64,000 bases of DNA from Halobellus captivus (GTDB lineage: Archaea > Halobacteriota > Halobacteria > Halobacteriales > Haloferacaceae). The position numbers were made by a program, and so were the translations under genes. The stretch is from assembly GCF_003697845.1 (NCBI RefSeq), contig NZ_RDQE01000007.1:155534-219533 (forward strand). The letters are read 5' to 3'. Numbering within the stretch: the first letter of the stretch is position 1; every line of letters starts with the position of its first letter. Shown here piece after piece: positions 44,233 to 52,972 of the stretch. Below the pieces are notes generated by a model. That model was not told the origin of the DNA. It ran no database searches and saw nothing but the letters and a program-made list of their open reading frames with translations.

Positions 44233-44964
44233 ATGCCCTCCATGACCGGTCCCGCGTCGGCCTCTCCCGACGTGGAATCCGTCGTCCGCCGATATCATCG
44301 AGCCGAGCGCGCCGTCAGCTGGCTCGTCGTCCTCGTCGTCGTCGCCGCCGTCCTGGCCGGGTTCCGCGCGCTCGATCCCCTGCCGGCCGCGCTGGTCGCG
44401 GTCGCCGTCGTCGTGATCGTCCGCGTTCCGATCGTGTGCCGGGGCGGACACACGCGACTGGCGGCCGACGCGGAGCCCTCGACCGTCGCGTCCGAGTTCC
44501 GGAGCGTCACCCCGCCGGTGTTAGCCTTTCAGTGGGGGATCGCCGACGGGATCGAGGCCGGTGACGACGAGGATATCGGAGGAGGTTCCGACGAACGCTC
44601 GCCGATCCGCGCCACCTACAGAGAATCAAGGAGAGAGCCCACGGCTTCAGCCGTGGGAGGATGTCAACTCTTCGGGCTGCGATCGGTGTCGCTGGATGTC
44701 GAGGTACGGTCGGTGGGAACGGAGAGCGGGGCGCTCGAGACGCTCCAAGTGAGCGGCACCGCGGACGGGCGACCGTGGGGACGCTATCGGGTGTCGATAC
44801 GCGAGGGCGATTCGAGAACGGTCGTCGACGTCGAGGTGACGACGGACCGGCGGTTCGATCTCCGATCCGTGCCGCAGACGCTGGTCGCCGAGCGGTTCTT
44901 CGAGGCGGCCCTCGCCGCTCAGGGATACCGTGTCGTCGATCGGGACGTGTCGTGGTCTGCGTGA
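44233..44964 (+). CDS. Haloarchaeal membrane protein with an embedded IS200/IS605-like end
   Basis: A 243-residue protein. Two close hydrophobic helices near the N-terminus (about 29-48 and 50-69) anchor a cytoplasmic or extracytoplasmic domain of about 170 residues with strand-rich segments such as SVSLDVEVRSVGTESG and TADGRPWGRYRVSIREGDS. No family recognised. Odd: residues about 130-150 are encoded by DNA that looks like a transposon end (hairpin 44638-44657, separate entry) and read in frame as SRREPTASAVGGCQLFG. Without it the protein would likely be shorter in this loop. It lies between rio1 and the KH gene and may have interrupted an ancestral rio1-dim2 linkage. Confidence 0.6.
   Translation: MPSMTGPASASPDVESVVRRYHRAERAVSWLVVLVVVAAVLAGFRALDPLPAALVAVAVVVIVRVPIVCRGGHTRLAADAEPSTVASEFRSVTPPVLAFQWGIADGIEAGDDEDIGGGSDERSPIRATYRESRREPTASAVGGCQLFGLRSVSLDVEVRSVGTESGALETLQVSGTADGRPWGRYRVSIREGDSRTVVDVEVTTDRRFDLRSVPQTLVAERFFEAALAAQGYRVVDRDVSWSA
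44630..44670 (+). mobile_element. Right-end remnant of an IS200/IS605 (IS1341-type) element
   Basis: CCCACGGC-TTCA-GCCGTGGG (44638-44657) is a perfect 8-bp stem with a TTCA loop, followed by AGGATGTCAACTC. Haloarchaeal TnpB-type elements end in this way from memory. No TnpB or TnpA gene is near, and no second, left-end hairpin is seen, so it is a solo end. It is part of the reading frame of the membrane-protein gene. Confidence 0.65.
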
Positions 44965-45078
44965 CTCCTCCCGGGGAGCGTCGAGAATCCACGGTAGCCG
45001 CCCGCACGCGCCCGGTATCCGGACACACACCGCGGCTCGCGGAACACGTTTAAAAGGCTCCGCCGGGTATCCCTGCGT

Positions 45079-45621
45079 ATGCAACACGTGACGGTTCCGC
45101 AGGACCGGATCGGCGTCGTCATCGGTGCCGGCGGCGAGACGATGCGGGAGATCGAGGACCGGGCGGGCGTCAGACTCGACGTCGACTCGGAGTCCGGCAG
45201 CGTCGCCATCGAGGAGACGGACGACCCCGTCGCCGCGCTGGTCGCGCCGGACGTGATCAAGGCGATCGGACGGGGGTTCAAACCGGAGACCGCGCTGTCG
45301 ATACTCGACCACGACCTCCGGACGCTGGAGTTGATCGATCTGGCCGAACACACCCGCAACGACAACGACCTCCAGCGCAAGAAGGGGCGGATAATCGGCG
45401 AGAACGGCCGAACCCGCGAGCTGATAGAGGAGCTGACGGGGGCGAACGTCGTCGTCTACGGCACCACGGTCGGAGCCGTCGGCGGCCCCGAGGAACTCCA
45501 GGTGGTCCGGCGGGCGGTCGGCATGCTGCTCGACGGCGCGCCCCACGGCGCGGTGTACTCGTACCTCGAGCGCAAATCGAACGAGCTGAACGACGACGTG
45601 AGCTTCAACGCGCCGCGGTAG
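45079..45621 (+). CDS. KH-domain RNA-binding protein (aDim2/Pno1-like)
   Basis: A 180-residue protein with two KH domains: VTVPQDRIGVVIGAGGETMR near residues 4-23 (GxxG loop GAGG) and a second one with RKKGRIIGENGRTRELIEEL near 99-118 (GENG). This is the layout of archaeal Dim2/Pno1 homologues, which bind the 3' end of 16S rRNA and help small-subunit maturation, probably with RIO1 (encoded at 43264). Length is normal. Upstream TTTAAAAG at about 45049-45056 lies 23-30 bases before ATG 45079. Cytoplasmic. Confidence 0.88.
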   Translation: MQHVTVPQDRIGVVIGAGGETMREIEDRAGVRLDVDSESGSVAIEETDDPVAALVAPDVIKAIGRGFKPETALSILDHDLRTLELIDLAEHTRNDNDLQRKKGRIIGENGRTRELIEELTGANVVVYGTTVGAVGGPEELQVVRRAVGMLLDGAPHGAVYSYLERKSNELNDDVSFNAPR

Positions 45622-45751
45622 GCGTCCTGCCGGTGTGGAACCGTCCGTTCCTGTGCGATCTACTAGCGTATAAAAAGACCCGTGATAACGAGCCACATGC
45701 GACTCTGCTAACCCCCACAGTGTTGCGGTTTCCCAAGATATGAACGAAGGG

Positions 45752-45759
45752 TTTATATA
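45752..45759 (+). promoter_or_regulatory. Strong TATA box for the thermosome gene
   Basis: TTTATATA 27-34 bases before ATG 45786, in an AT-rich segment with CGAAGGG just upstream in the BRE position. Strong core promoter, as expected for a heat-shock-inducible chaperonin gene. Confidence 0.65.
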
Positions 45760-45785
45760 GAATCACAAACAATCAGAGGTTGATT

Positions 45786-47471
45786 ATGTCTCAGCGACAG
45801 CGGATGGGCAATCAGCCCATGATCGTACTTTCCGAGGAGTCGCAGCGCACCTCCGGGAAGGACGCCCAGAACATGAACATCACGGCCGGGAAGGCGGTCG
45901 CGGAGTCCGTCCGCACCACGCTCGGCCCGAAGGGCATGGACAAGATGCTCGTCGACTCCGGCGGGTCCGTCGTCGTCACGAACGACGGCGTCACCATCCT
46001 CAAGGAGATGGACATCGACCACCCCGCGGCGAACATGATCGTCGAGGTGTCCGAGACCCAGGAGGACGAGGTCGGCGACGGAACCACGTCCGCCGTCGTC
46101 GTCGCCGGGGAACTCCTCGACCAGGCCGAGGAGCTCCTCGACCAGGACATCCACGCGACCACCCTCGCGCAGGGATACCGCCAGGCCGCCGAGAAGGCCA
46201 AGGAGATCCTCGAGGAGGACGCCATCGAAGTCACCGAGGACGACCGCGAGACCCTCGTCGAGATCGCCCAGACGGCGATGACGGGCAAGGGCGCGGAGAA
46301 CTCCAAGGACCTGCTCGCCGACCTCGTCGTCGACGCCGTGCTCGCGGTCAAAGACGAGGACGGCATCGACACGGAGAACGTCTCCGTCGAGAAGGTCGTC
46401 GGCAGCTCCATCGACCAGTCCGAGCTCGTCGAGGGCGTCATCGTCGACAAGGAGCGCGTCGACGAGAACATGCCCTACGCGGTCGAGGACGCGAACGTCG
46501 CGCTGTTCGACGGCGCCATCGAAGTGAAGGAGACCGAGATCGACGCCGAGGTCAACGTCACCGACCCCGACCAGCTCCAGCAGTTCCTCGACCAGGAGGA
46601 GGAGCAGCTGCGTGAGATGGTCGACCACCTCGTCGACATCGGCGCCGACGTCGTCTTCGTCGGCGACGGCATCGACGACATGGCCCAGCACTACCTCGCC
46701 CAGGAGGGCATCCTGGCGGTCCGCCGTGCGAAGTCCGACGACCTCAAGCGGCTCGCCCGCGCGACGGGCGGCCGCGTGGTTTCGAACCTCGAGGACATCG
46801 AGTCCGACGACCTCGGCTTCGCCGGCTCCGTCGCCCAGAAGGACGTCGGCGGCGACGAGCGCATCTTCGTCGAGGACGTCGAGGAGGCCAAGTCCGTCAC
46901 GCTCATCCTGCGCGGCGGCACCGAGCACGTCGTGGACGAGATCGAGCGCGCCATCGACGACTCGCTCGGCGTCGTTCGCACGACGCTTCTCGACGGGCAG
47001 GTCCTGCCCGGCGGCGGCGCGCCCGAGGCCGAGCTCGCCCTCCAGCTCCGTGACTTCGCCGACTCCGTCGGCGGCCGCGAGCAGCTCGCCGTCGAGGCGT
47101 TCGCCGACGCGCTGGAGGTCATCCCGCGCACGCTCGCCGAGAACGCGGGTCTCGACCCCATCGACTCGCTCGTCGACCTCCGCTCCCGCCACGACGGCGG
47201 CGAGTTCGGTGCCGGTCTCGACGCCTACACGGGCGACGTGATCGACATGGAGGCCGAGGGCGTCGTGGAGCCGCTCCGCGTCAAGACCCAGGCCATCGAG
47301 TCCGCCACCGAGGCGGCCGTCATGATCCTCCGCATCGACGACGTCATCGCCGCCGGCGACCTCAAGGGCGGCGGCAGCGACGACGACGGCGACGAGCCCG
47401 CGGGCGGCCCCGGTGGCGCCGGCGGCATGGGCGGCATGGGCGGCATGGGTGGAATGGGCGGCGCGATGTAA
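45786..47471 (+). CDS. ths: Thermosome subunit (group II chaperonin)
   Basis: A 561-residue group II chaperonin subunit that folds proteins inside a double-ring cage using ATP. Recognised segments: [20 protein letters not shown] near the N-terminus, [20 protein letters not shown] near 44-63, [15 protein letters not shown] near 96-110 (phosphate-binding), the long apical domain, [20 protein letters not shown] near 377-396, and [13 protein letters not shown] near 415-427. The C-terminus ends in a Gly-Met repeat ([16 protein letters not shown]), the flexible tail found in group I and II chaperonins. The acidic surface is typical of halophiles. A good TATA box precedes the gene. Haloarchaea have up to three subunits; this one is not assignable to alpha or beta. 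Confidence 0.95.
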   Translation: MSQRQRMGNQPMIVLSEESQRTSGKDAQNMNITAGKAVAESVRTTLGPKGMDKMLVDSGGSVVVTNDGVTILKEMDIDHPAANMIVEVSETQEDEVGDGTTSAVVVAGELLDQAEELLDQDIHATTLAQGYRQAAEKAKEILEEDAIEVTEDDRETLVEIAQTAMTGKGAENSKDLLADLVVDAVLAVKDEDGIDTENVSVEKVVGSSIDQSELVEGVIVDKERVDENMPYAVEDANVALFDGAIEVKETEIDAEVNVTDPDQLQQFLDQEEEQLREMVDHLVDIGADVVFVGDGIDDMAQHYLAQEGILAVRRAKSDDLKRLARATGGRVVSNLEDIESDDLGFAGSVAQKDVGGDERIFVEDVEEAKSVTLILRGGTEHVVDEIERAIDDSLGVVRTTLLDGQVLPGGGAPEAELALQLRDFADSVGGREQLAVEAFADALEVIPRTLAENAGLDPIDSLVDLRSRHDGGEFGAGLDAYTGDVIDMEAEGVVEPLRVKTQAIESATEAAVMILRIDDVIAAGDLKGGGSDDDGDEPAGGPGGAGGMGGMGGMGGMGGAM

Positions 47472-47473
47472 GC

Positions 47474-47492
47474 GAGGTTCCGAGAGAACCTC
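47474..47492 (+). terminator. Hairpin just after the thermosome stop
   Basis: GAGGTTC, loop CGAGA, GAACCTC starting two bases after the stop codon; a perfect 7-bp stem followed by CTTG. Likely part of the 3' end of the chaperonin mRNA. Confidence 0.4.
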
Positions 47493-47661
47493 CTTGCCGA
47501 GCGGGGAGCGAGCGAGGCCGACCGTAGGGAGACCTCGAAGCGAACGGGGCACGTCGCCCCGTGAGCGTACGCGACCCGCGAGGCGTGAAGTTCGGCGAGA
47601 ACACACACGCTCCACCCCGGATCCTGACCTAACCAATCGCGGTACCGCTTCCACCGAACCT

Positions 47662-47698
47662 CGTGTGGCCCTTCGGGCCTCGACGACACGGGATTTTT
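47662..47698 (+). terminator. Compound hairpin followed by T5
   Basis: Outer stem CGTGT (47662-47666)/ACACG (47686-47690), inner stem GGCCC/GGGCC with a TTC loop, then GGGATTTTTA. Intrinsic-terminator-like on the plus strand. The T run could alternatively be a TATA element. Confidence 0.35.
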
Positions 47699-47878
47699 AT
47701 CAACGACTCGACCGGAGAGCGACGCGCTCGTCGAGCGTCCCCAATCCTCGGTATCGACCCGCACATTCGTCGGCGACGACACGACGATAACACCGGCGTA
47801 ACCACGGGACGACGGCGTCCGCGAGCGGTTAAGTTGCTCCCGGCCTTCCGATCGTTCGACGAGGTTCTCACGTTCACC

Positions 47879-48535
47879 ATGCCACAACAGAAAGCCGACT
47901 ACGCCGACGAGGCAGAGATCGACGCGGAACTGGACGAGCTACCGGACGAGGAGACCGTCGAAGCGACGGTCGAACGTCTCGAGGAGCGCGGCTTCGACGT
48001 GATCGTCGTCGACGACGCCGACGAGGCGCTCGACGCGGTACAGTCGCAGATCCCCGAGGGAGTCTCCGTGATGAACGGGCACTCGACGACGCTCGAAGAG
48101 ATCGGGTTCGATGAGTTCCTGAGCGAGGGCGACCACGAGTGGGAGAGCCTCCCCGATCAGATCTGGAGCGTCGACGACGACGCTGAGCGACGGACCGCGC
48201 GACGCGAGTCGCAGACGGCGGACTACTTCCTCGGCGGTATCAACGCGATCGCGCGGACGGGCGAGCTGGTCGCCGCCGACCTCTCGGGCAGCCGGATCGG
48301 CGCGTACCCGTTCGCCGCCGGCAACGTCGTCATCGTCTCCGGAACCAACAAGATCGTTCCCACGCTCGACGACGCGCTCGACCGGCTGGAGTCGGTCGCG
48401 TACCCGCTGGAGAACGAGCGCGCACAGGAGGCGTACGGCGTCGAGTCGGCGATCGCAAAGCAGCTCATCTACCGCCGCGAGACGGAGGAGGGTCGGACGA
48501 CGGTCGTCCTCGTGCGCGAACAGCTCGGGTACTGA
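47879..48535 (+). CDS. LUD domain protein (LutC-like)
   Basis: A 218-residue protein with the lactate utilisation domain. Features: EATVERLEERGFDVIVVDDADE near 31-52, VSVMNGHSTTLEEIGFDEFL near 67-86, YFLGGINAIARTGELVAADL near 122-141 (the conserved A-x-T-G-E core) and VVIVSGTNKIVPTLDDALDR near 158-177. LutC-type proteins serve with LutA and LutB in L-lactate oxidation; no lutAB gene is near, so this stand-alone member may have a different job. The start ATG 47879 opens MPQQKADYADEAE. Confidence 0.85.
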   Translation: MPQQKADYADEAEIDAELDELPDEETVEATVERLEERGFDVIVVDDADEALDAVQSQIPEGVSVMNGHSTTLEEIGFDEFLSEGDHEWESLPDQIWSVDDDAERRTARRESQTADYFLGGINAIARTGELVAADLSGSRIGAYPFAAGNVVIVSGTNKIVPTLDDALDRLESVAYPLENERAQEAYGVESAIAKQLIYRRETEEGRTTVVLVREQLGY

Positions 48536-48642
48536 CCACGAGCACGTCGCCGGCCGACGGCGACTCGTCACGCTTCTTCCCCCGGTTTTCACGCCCGTGA
48601 GCCGTAGCGCTGTCTCCCACAGTTTCGTTGCACGGTCGGGCA

Positions 48643-48710
48643 GGATTCGAACCCCACTCACACGGTCGCCTCGCTGTCGCTCGGCGCTGCGTGTTCCCTG
48701 GTTCGAATCC
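48643..48710. repeat. Inverted tRNA-T-arm-like fragments
   Basis: GGATTCGAACC (48643-48653) and GGTTCGAATCC (48700-48710) are perfect inverted copies of 11 bases, each with the conserved T-loop sequence of tRNA. Neither is part of a foldable tRNA: around the left copy only three T-stem pairs form. Possibly decayed tRNA 3' ends left by integration next to tRNA-Lys. Confidence 0.5.
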
Positions 48711-48747
48711 TTCGGCGTTCTTACTGCTCCCGTCGGTCGCAGGAAAA

Positions 48748-48821
48748 CGGGCCGGGAGGGATTCGAACCCCCGACCGTCCGGTTAAAAGCCGGACGCTCT
48801 CCCTAACTGAGCTACCGGCCC
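48748..48821 (-). tRNA. tRNA-Lys (anticodon TTT)
   Basis: A 74-base cloverleaf without intron. Acceptor GGGCCGG (48815-48821) pairs with CCGGCCC (48749-48755 on the other side), discriminator G at 48748. D arm GCTC...GAGC, anticodon stem TCCGG/CCGGA around the loop CTTTTAA, T arm GGGGG-TTCGAAT-CCCTC (one G-T pair). CCA is not encoded. It follows the LUD gene, on the other strand. Confidence 0.95.
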
Positions 48822-48879
48822 GCGTCACTCGATAGGATCAGACCACGGATAAACGTTTAGAAACGGCAGGGGGTGGCGG

Positions 48880-49551
48880 TTACTCCTCCGCCGGCGACGA
48901 CGCGAAGTACTCGTCGAGCGCGGTCGTGACGATCGCACCCGGCTCGACGTTCCGCATCGCGGCCCGTCGCCGGAGCTCGACGTACGTCTCGATCGGGAGG
49001 TCGAGACCGATCCGACCGAGGTCGACGCCGGCCTCGCGAATCGCGCTCTCCACGTCCTCGCCGTCGTTGATCGCCGAGGCGGCGGATCGAACCTCCCGGA
49101 CGGTCATGTCGCCGTCGATGGCGGCCCACGCCAGGAGGTACCGGTCGGTCCCGGCGAGCCGGGCGACGTGTTTGGCCGCGCTCGGCGTGATGTACCCGCG
49201 GGCGACCTGTCGCCGGATCGCCTGCGGGAGGTCGTGAACGCGGGCCCACTTGCGGATGAACGCCACGGTGACCTCGTCGCCGGCGCGGGCCGCGGCCTCC
49301 TTGTACGAGCCGACGCCGCGAACCAGGGCCGCGCAGGCGGCGGCCCCGCGAAGCATCAACACGTGGTCGTCGTCGCCCACCTCGCCGGCCGCGAAGCGAC
49401 GGACCGTCTCCGCGGCCTCGGCGACGCTCTCGGGGTTATCGGGGTCGAACCCCACCGCCTCGGTGGCACGCTCGCCGGTGACCGCCGGATCCGAGCGAAC
49501 GACGGGTTCGCCGACCGGTGACCGACGGTCCGCGCGTGACTGCTCGTCCAT
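48880..49551 (-). CDS. ParB-HTH-like haloarchaeal protein
   Basis: A 223-residue protein. Its centre, AFIRKWARVHDLPQAIRRQV then ARGYITPSAAKHVARLAG (about residues 98-135), is the KorB/ParB-type helix-turn-helix and the next segment YLLAWAAIDGDMTVREVRS fits the following helices. The N-terminal nuclease-like domain of ParB is absent, and the C-terminus (PIETYVELRRRAAMRNVEPG) resembles a ribbon-helix-helix-like end. Such proteins bind DNA sites; targets are unknown. It ends upstream of tRNA-Lys on the same strand. A ParA-like gene is encoded at 16190, not adjacent. Confidence 0.7.
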   Translation of the reverse strand: MDEQSRADRRSPVGEPVVRSDPAVTGERATEAVGFDPDNPESVAEAAETVRRFAAGEVGDDDHVLMLRGAAACAALVRGVGSYKEAAARAGDEVTVAFIRKWARVHDLPQAIRRQVARGYITPSAAKHVARLAGTDRYLLAWAAIDGDMTVREVRSAASAINDGEDVESAIREAGVDLGRIGLDLPIETYVELRRRAAMRNVEPGAIVTTALDEYFASSPAEE

Positions 49552-49634
49552 ACCCGTTCTTCGCGCCCGACTACATAAGCGGCGGGCACCGTGGCAGGTA
49601 TCGCAGACGACTCGGAGAACAGGGTCGGAGGGCC

Positions 49635-50021
49635 CTACTCGTCGTCGTCGGCCGTATCGCCGCCGGGGACGGCGGCGTTCGGTCCACCGGCCATCAGCTC
49701 CTCGGCGAGCAGGGTCGGATCCACCAACGCCGGGTCGACCGCGAGGTCGGCGACGCCCGCGACGAACTCCGGCAGCGACCGGTCCGCGTACGTCACGACC
49801 GTCACCGATGGGTTCAGCTCCTTCGCGACGGGGATCCCCGTCGCCTCGCTGGGATCGGTCAACACGAAGTAGTCGGCGTCGTCGATCCCCGCGTCCTTCA
49901 GGGCGTCCGCCGAGACGACCCCCGTGATCCGCGACACCGTCGCGCCGAGGGCTTCCAGCTCCTCGCCGACGCCGTGCTCGTCCGGGCCCGCGACGACCGC
50001 GGTACGCACGTCCCCCGCCAT
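49635..50021 (-). CDS. Small Rossmann-like protein downstream of GMP synthase
   Basis: A 128-residue protein with an alternating strand-helix pattern: [20 protein letters not shown] near 1-20, RITGVVSADALKDAGIDDAD near 31-50, YFVLTDPSEATGIPVAKELN near 51-70, then VTVVTYADRSLPEFVAG. It resembles the TrkA-N/Rossmann group of nucleotide-binding domains and has been labelled CTP-synthase-related in some haloarchaea as far as I recall (DUF7126-like). The gene overlaps the guaA stop by three bases and is part of the pyrG-guaA operon. The ligand is unknown; a nucleotide-sensing role is inference from context. Confidence 0.65.
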   Translation of the reverse strand: MAGDVRTAVVAGPDEHGVGEELEALGATVSRITGVVSADALKDAGIDDADYFVLTDPSEATGIPVAKELNPSVTVVTYADRSLPEFVAGVADLAVDPALVDPTLLAEELMAGGPNAAVPGGDTADDDE

Positions 50022-50938
50022 CACTCGTACTCGATGGTCGCGGGCGGTTTGTGGGTCACGTCGTAGACGACGCGGGCGACGTTCTCGTTTTCGCCCGTTA
50101 TTCGGCTCTGGATCCGCTGGAGCGTGTTCCAGTCGATCTCCTGGGCGCGCGCGGTCATCCCGTCGCGGCTCTCGACCGAACGCACCGCGACGACCCAACC
50201 GTGGACCCGGTTGTCGCCCTTCACGCCGGTCGCCTTCCCGATCACGGCCCCGAACGCCTGCCAGGGGTCGTACTCCTCGAGCTCCTCCTCGACGACGTGG
50301 CACGCCTCGCGGGCGACCGACGCCTTCTCCGGAGTGACCTCGCCGACGACCCGGACGGCGAGTCCCGGGCCGGGAAACGGCATCCGCTCGGAGATGACCT
50401 CCTCGAGGTCGAGCGCGCGGGCGACCTCGCGGACCTCGTCCTTGTAGAGGTCACGCACCGGCTCGACGATCCCCTCGAAGTCGACGACCTCGGGGAGTCC
50501 GCCCACGTTGTGGTGCGACTTGATGTTCCCCTCCGACTCGATGCGGTCGGGGTAGATCGTTCCCTGAACGAGGTAGTCGGCGTCGACCTCGCGGGCGACC
50601 GTCTCGAACTCGTCGATGAACCCCTCGCCGATGACGTGGCGTTTCTCCTCGGGATCGACCACGCCCTCGAGCCGGTCGAAGAAGCGCTCCTCCGCCTCGA
50701 CGATCCGCAGCGACTCCATGAACGAGAAGGTCTCTCGGACACCCTCGGTCTCGCCCTTCCGCATCAGTCCGGTGTCGACGTACACCGGCGTGAGCCGGTC
50801 GCCGATCGCCTCGTACGCCAGCGTCGCCGCGACCGAGGAGTCGACGCCGCCGGATAGGGCGATCACGGCGTTCGCGTCCCCGACCGCCTCGCGGATCTCC
50901 GCTACCGCCTCGTCGATGAAATCGTCCGTCTCGACCAT
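50021..50938 (-). CDS. guaA: GMP synthase, ATP-pyrophosphatase subunit
   Basis: A 305-residue synthetase subunit (GuaB-chain of archaeal two-subunit GMP synthase, often named GuaAb). It adenylates XMP and, with ammonia from the separate glutaminase subunit, forms [23 protein letters not shown] near residues 25-44 is the PP-loop, [14 protein letters not shown] near 50-63, [20 protein letters not shown] near 126-145 and [13 protein letters not shown] near 190-202 are standard. The C-terminal dimerisation domain ends PPATIEYE. The glutaminase subunit gene is not in the window. Directly follows pyrG with no gap, overlapping the next gene. Confidence 0.95.
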   Translation of the reverse strand: MVETDDFIDEAVAEIREAVGDANAVIALSGGVDSSVAATLAYEAIGDRLTPVYVDTGLMRKGETEGVRETFSFMESLRIVEAEERFFDRLEGVVDPEEKRHVIGEGFIDEFETVAREVDADYLVQGTIYPDRIESEGNIKSHHNVGGLPEVVDFEGIVEPVRDLYKDEVREVARALDLEEVISERMPFPGPGLAVRVVGEVTPEKASVAREACHVVEEELEEYDPWQAFGAVIGKATGVKGDNRVHGWVVAVRSVESRDGMTARAQEIDWNTLQRIQSRITGENENVARVVYDVTHKPPATIEYE

Positions 50939-52594
50939 CTATAGCCTCACGTCCGCGTTCCGCTCGGTTGTGTCCGTCGATCCGAGCGCCGCCTCGACGA
51001 GGGCGACGAACGGCGGGCTCGCCCGGTCCGGCCGCGACCGGAACTCGGGATGTGCCTGCGTCCCGAAGAAGAACGGGTGGTCCGGCCGTTCGAGGATCTC
51101 CATGCGGTTGTCGGCGCGCCCGGAGAAGACGAGCCCGTCGGCCTCCAGCTCGTCGATGTACTCGGGGTTCACCTCGTATCGGTGGCGGTGCCGCTCGGTA
51201 CAGGAGTCCGCGCCGTACACCGACGCCGCGAGCGTTCCCGGCTCGATGTCCGTCTCGTGGGCGCCGAGCCGCATCGTCCCGCCCATGTCCTCGGTCTCGT
51301 ACTGCTCCGGGAGCAGGTCGATGACCGGATGGGGGGTGTCGGGATCGATCTCCGCGGAGTGGGCGCCCTCGAGCCCGAGCACGTTGCGTGCGTGCTCGAC
51401 GACGGCCATCTGGAAGCCGAGACAGAGCCCGAGGAAGGGAACGTCGTTCTCGCGGGCGTACCGGACCGCCGACACCTTCCCGTCGGTTCCGCGGGAACCG
51501 AACCCGCCGGGGACGACGACCGCGTCCGCCGACGCGAGCCGCTGTTCGTGCTCCTCGCTGGTCTCGTCGGCGTCGACCCACAACACGTTGACCTCAGTCT
51601 CCGTCTGGATGCCGGCGTGTTTCAGCGCCTCGTGGATCGACATGTAGGCGTCCTCGAGGGCGTACTTGCCGACGAGCGCCACGTCGATCGCCTCCTCGCG
51701 GTCGCGGGTGACGAGCTCGCGCCACTCCGTCGAGCGCTCCGCCTTCGGGAGCGCCTCGTCGGCGAGCCCGAGCCGCTCCATCACGTACTCGTCCAGCCCC
51801 TCGTCCTCGACCATCAGCGGGACGTGATAGATGTCCTCGACGTCGGGGTTCGAGAAGACGGCGTCCGTGGGGACGTCACAGAACAGCGCGATCTTCTCCT
51901 TCGTCTCCGGGTCCAGTCGGTCCTCACAGCGTCCGACGAGCACATCGGGCTGGAGACCGATCGACCGCAGCTCCTTGACCGAGTGCTGGGTCGGCTTCGT
52001 CTTCTGCTCGCCGTTCTTCGAGTAGGGAACGAGCGTGACGTGGGTAAAGAGGATGTCCTCGTCGTCCTCCTCGTGCGCGAACTGCCGGAGCGCCTCGAGG
52101 AAGGGCATCGACTCGATGTCGCCGACGGTGCCGCCGATCTCGATCAGACAGACGTCGGACCCCTCTGCGGCCTCGCGGATGCGCCGTTTGATGTCGTCGG
52201 TGACGTGCGGGATGATCTGGACGGTCTTCCCGAGGTAGTCGCCGGCGCGCTCGCGCTCGATGACGTGCTGGTAGGTCTTGCCCGTGGTGACGTTGTGGTC
52301 GAAGGTCATGTCCGTCCCGAGGAACCGCTCGTAGTTCCCCAGATCCAGGTCGACCTCGCCGCCGTCCTTCAGGACGTACACCTCGCCGTGCTCGTACGGG
52401 TTCATCGTCCCGGCGTCGACGTTGAGGTAGGGGTCCACCTTCACCGCGGTCACGTCGAAGCCCGCGTTCGAGAGGAGCCGACCGGTGCTGGCGGCGGTGA
52501 TTCCCTTGCCCAGCCCGGACATGACTCCCCCCGTGACGAACACGAACTTCCGACCCAACGAGGGATCGTACCCCGTATCGGGATCCGTTGGCAT
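50939..52594 (-). CDS. pyrG: CTP synthase
   Basis: A 551-residue CTP synthase converting UTP, ATP and glutamine to CTP. N-terminal synthetase domain: [20 protein letters not shown] near 11-30 (P-loop and UTP contact), [41 protein letters not shown]-terminal glutaminase: [35 protein letters not shown] with catalytic Cys near 395, and HPEFRSRP near 515 with the second catalytic residue. The first gene of an operon with guaA and a small protein; grouping of CTP and GMP synthesis suits shared nucleotide control. Length and motifs normal. Confidence 0.96.
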   Translation of the reverse strand: MPTDPDTGYDPSLGRKFVFVTGGVMSGLGKGITAASTGRLLSNAGFDVTAVKVDPYLNVDAGTMNPYEHGEVYVLKDGGEVDLDLGNYERFLGTDMTFDHNVTTGKTYQHVIERERAGDYLGKTVQIIPHVTDDIKRRIREAAEGSDVCLIEIGGTVGDIESMPFLEALRQFAHEEDDEDILFTHVTLVPYSKNGEQKTKPTQHSVKELRSIGLQPDVLVGRCEDRLDPETKEKIALFCDVPTDAVFSNPDVEDIYHVPLMVEDEGLDEYVMERLGLADEALPKAERSTEWRELVTRDREEAIDVALVGKYALEDAYMSIHEALKHAGIQTETEVNVLWVDADETSEEHEQRLASADAVVVPGGFGSRGTDGKVSAVRYARENDVPFLGLCLGFQMAVVEHARNVLGLEGAHSAEIDPDTPHPVIDLLPEQYETEDMGGTMRLGAHETDIEPGTLAASVYGADSCTERHRHRYEVNPEYIDELEADGLVFSGRADNRMEILERPDHPFFFGTQAHPEFRSRPDRASPPFVALVEAALGSTDTTERNADVRL

Positions 52595-52771
52595 ATCGAC
52601 CGTCCGTCAGGGGTCGGCAAAACCGTTTCGGAGGGGTTCCGAACCGCGGCGAACGAACACGATCGTCCGTGTGGATGGGGACGAAGCGATCGTTCGTCGA
52701 ACGAGAACCATCCACACGGCGGATCGCGAGAGAGAACCGGGACGGTTCGGCCGGCGGTCGGCGGCCGGCGG

Positions 52772-52972
52772 TCAGGGCGCGAGCGCCGGTTCCGGTCGGC
52801 GGCGGTCCTCGACCGTCGCGTCACAGACCGGACACGTGTGTGTGGTCCGTCCCGCGCTCTCCCGGACGATCCAGTCGCCGGAGAGGCTGCTCTCGTGGCC
52901 GCAGTCGGGGCAGAACAGCACCGCCTTCGGGCGTGAGTTCGTGTCGTCGGTGGAGGCGTGATGAGTGGACAC
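52772..52972 (-). CDS. Small zinc-ribbon protein
   Basis: A 66-residue protein, VSTHHASTDDTNSRPKAVLF at the start (GTG 52972), with CPDCGHESSLSGDWI and TCPVCDATV forming a two-CxxC zinc ribbon. Haloarchaea encode many such small zinc-finger proteins, often of unknown job in transcription or RNA binding. The GTG start is the first plausible one; a TATA-like CTATAC on the minus strand (plus-strand GTATAG, 52985-52990) is somewhat close to it. It lies upstream of the pyrG operon, same strand. Confidence 0.6.
   Translation of the reverse strand: MSTHHASTDDTNSRPKAVLFCPDCGHESSLSGDWIVRESAGRTTHTCPVCDATVEDRRRPEPALAP

Larger units (their letters stand above)
47472..47878. other. 407-base intergenic region rich in hairpins
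   Basis: No gene is supported. It holds GAGGTTC/GAACCTC (47474-47492), ACGGGGC/GCCCCGT (47544-47562) and a compound hairpin 47662-47690 (CGTGT, GGCCC, TTC loop, GGGCC, bulge, ACACG) that is followed by TTTTT at 47694-47698. GGATTTTTAT could also act as the TATA element for the following LUD gene, though it lies about 180 bases upstream of its start. Either a terminator cluster or a structured RNA. Confidence 0.5.

Noticed and set aside
48643..48653. A second complete tRNA beside tRNA-Lys
   Set aside because: Only the T-loop is recognisable; T-stem pairing is three of five and no acceptor or anticodon stem can be drawn.
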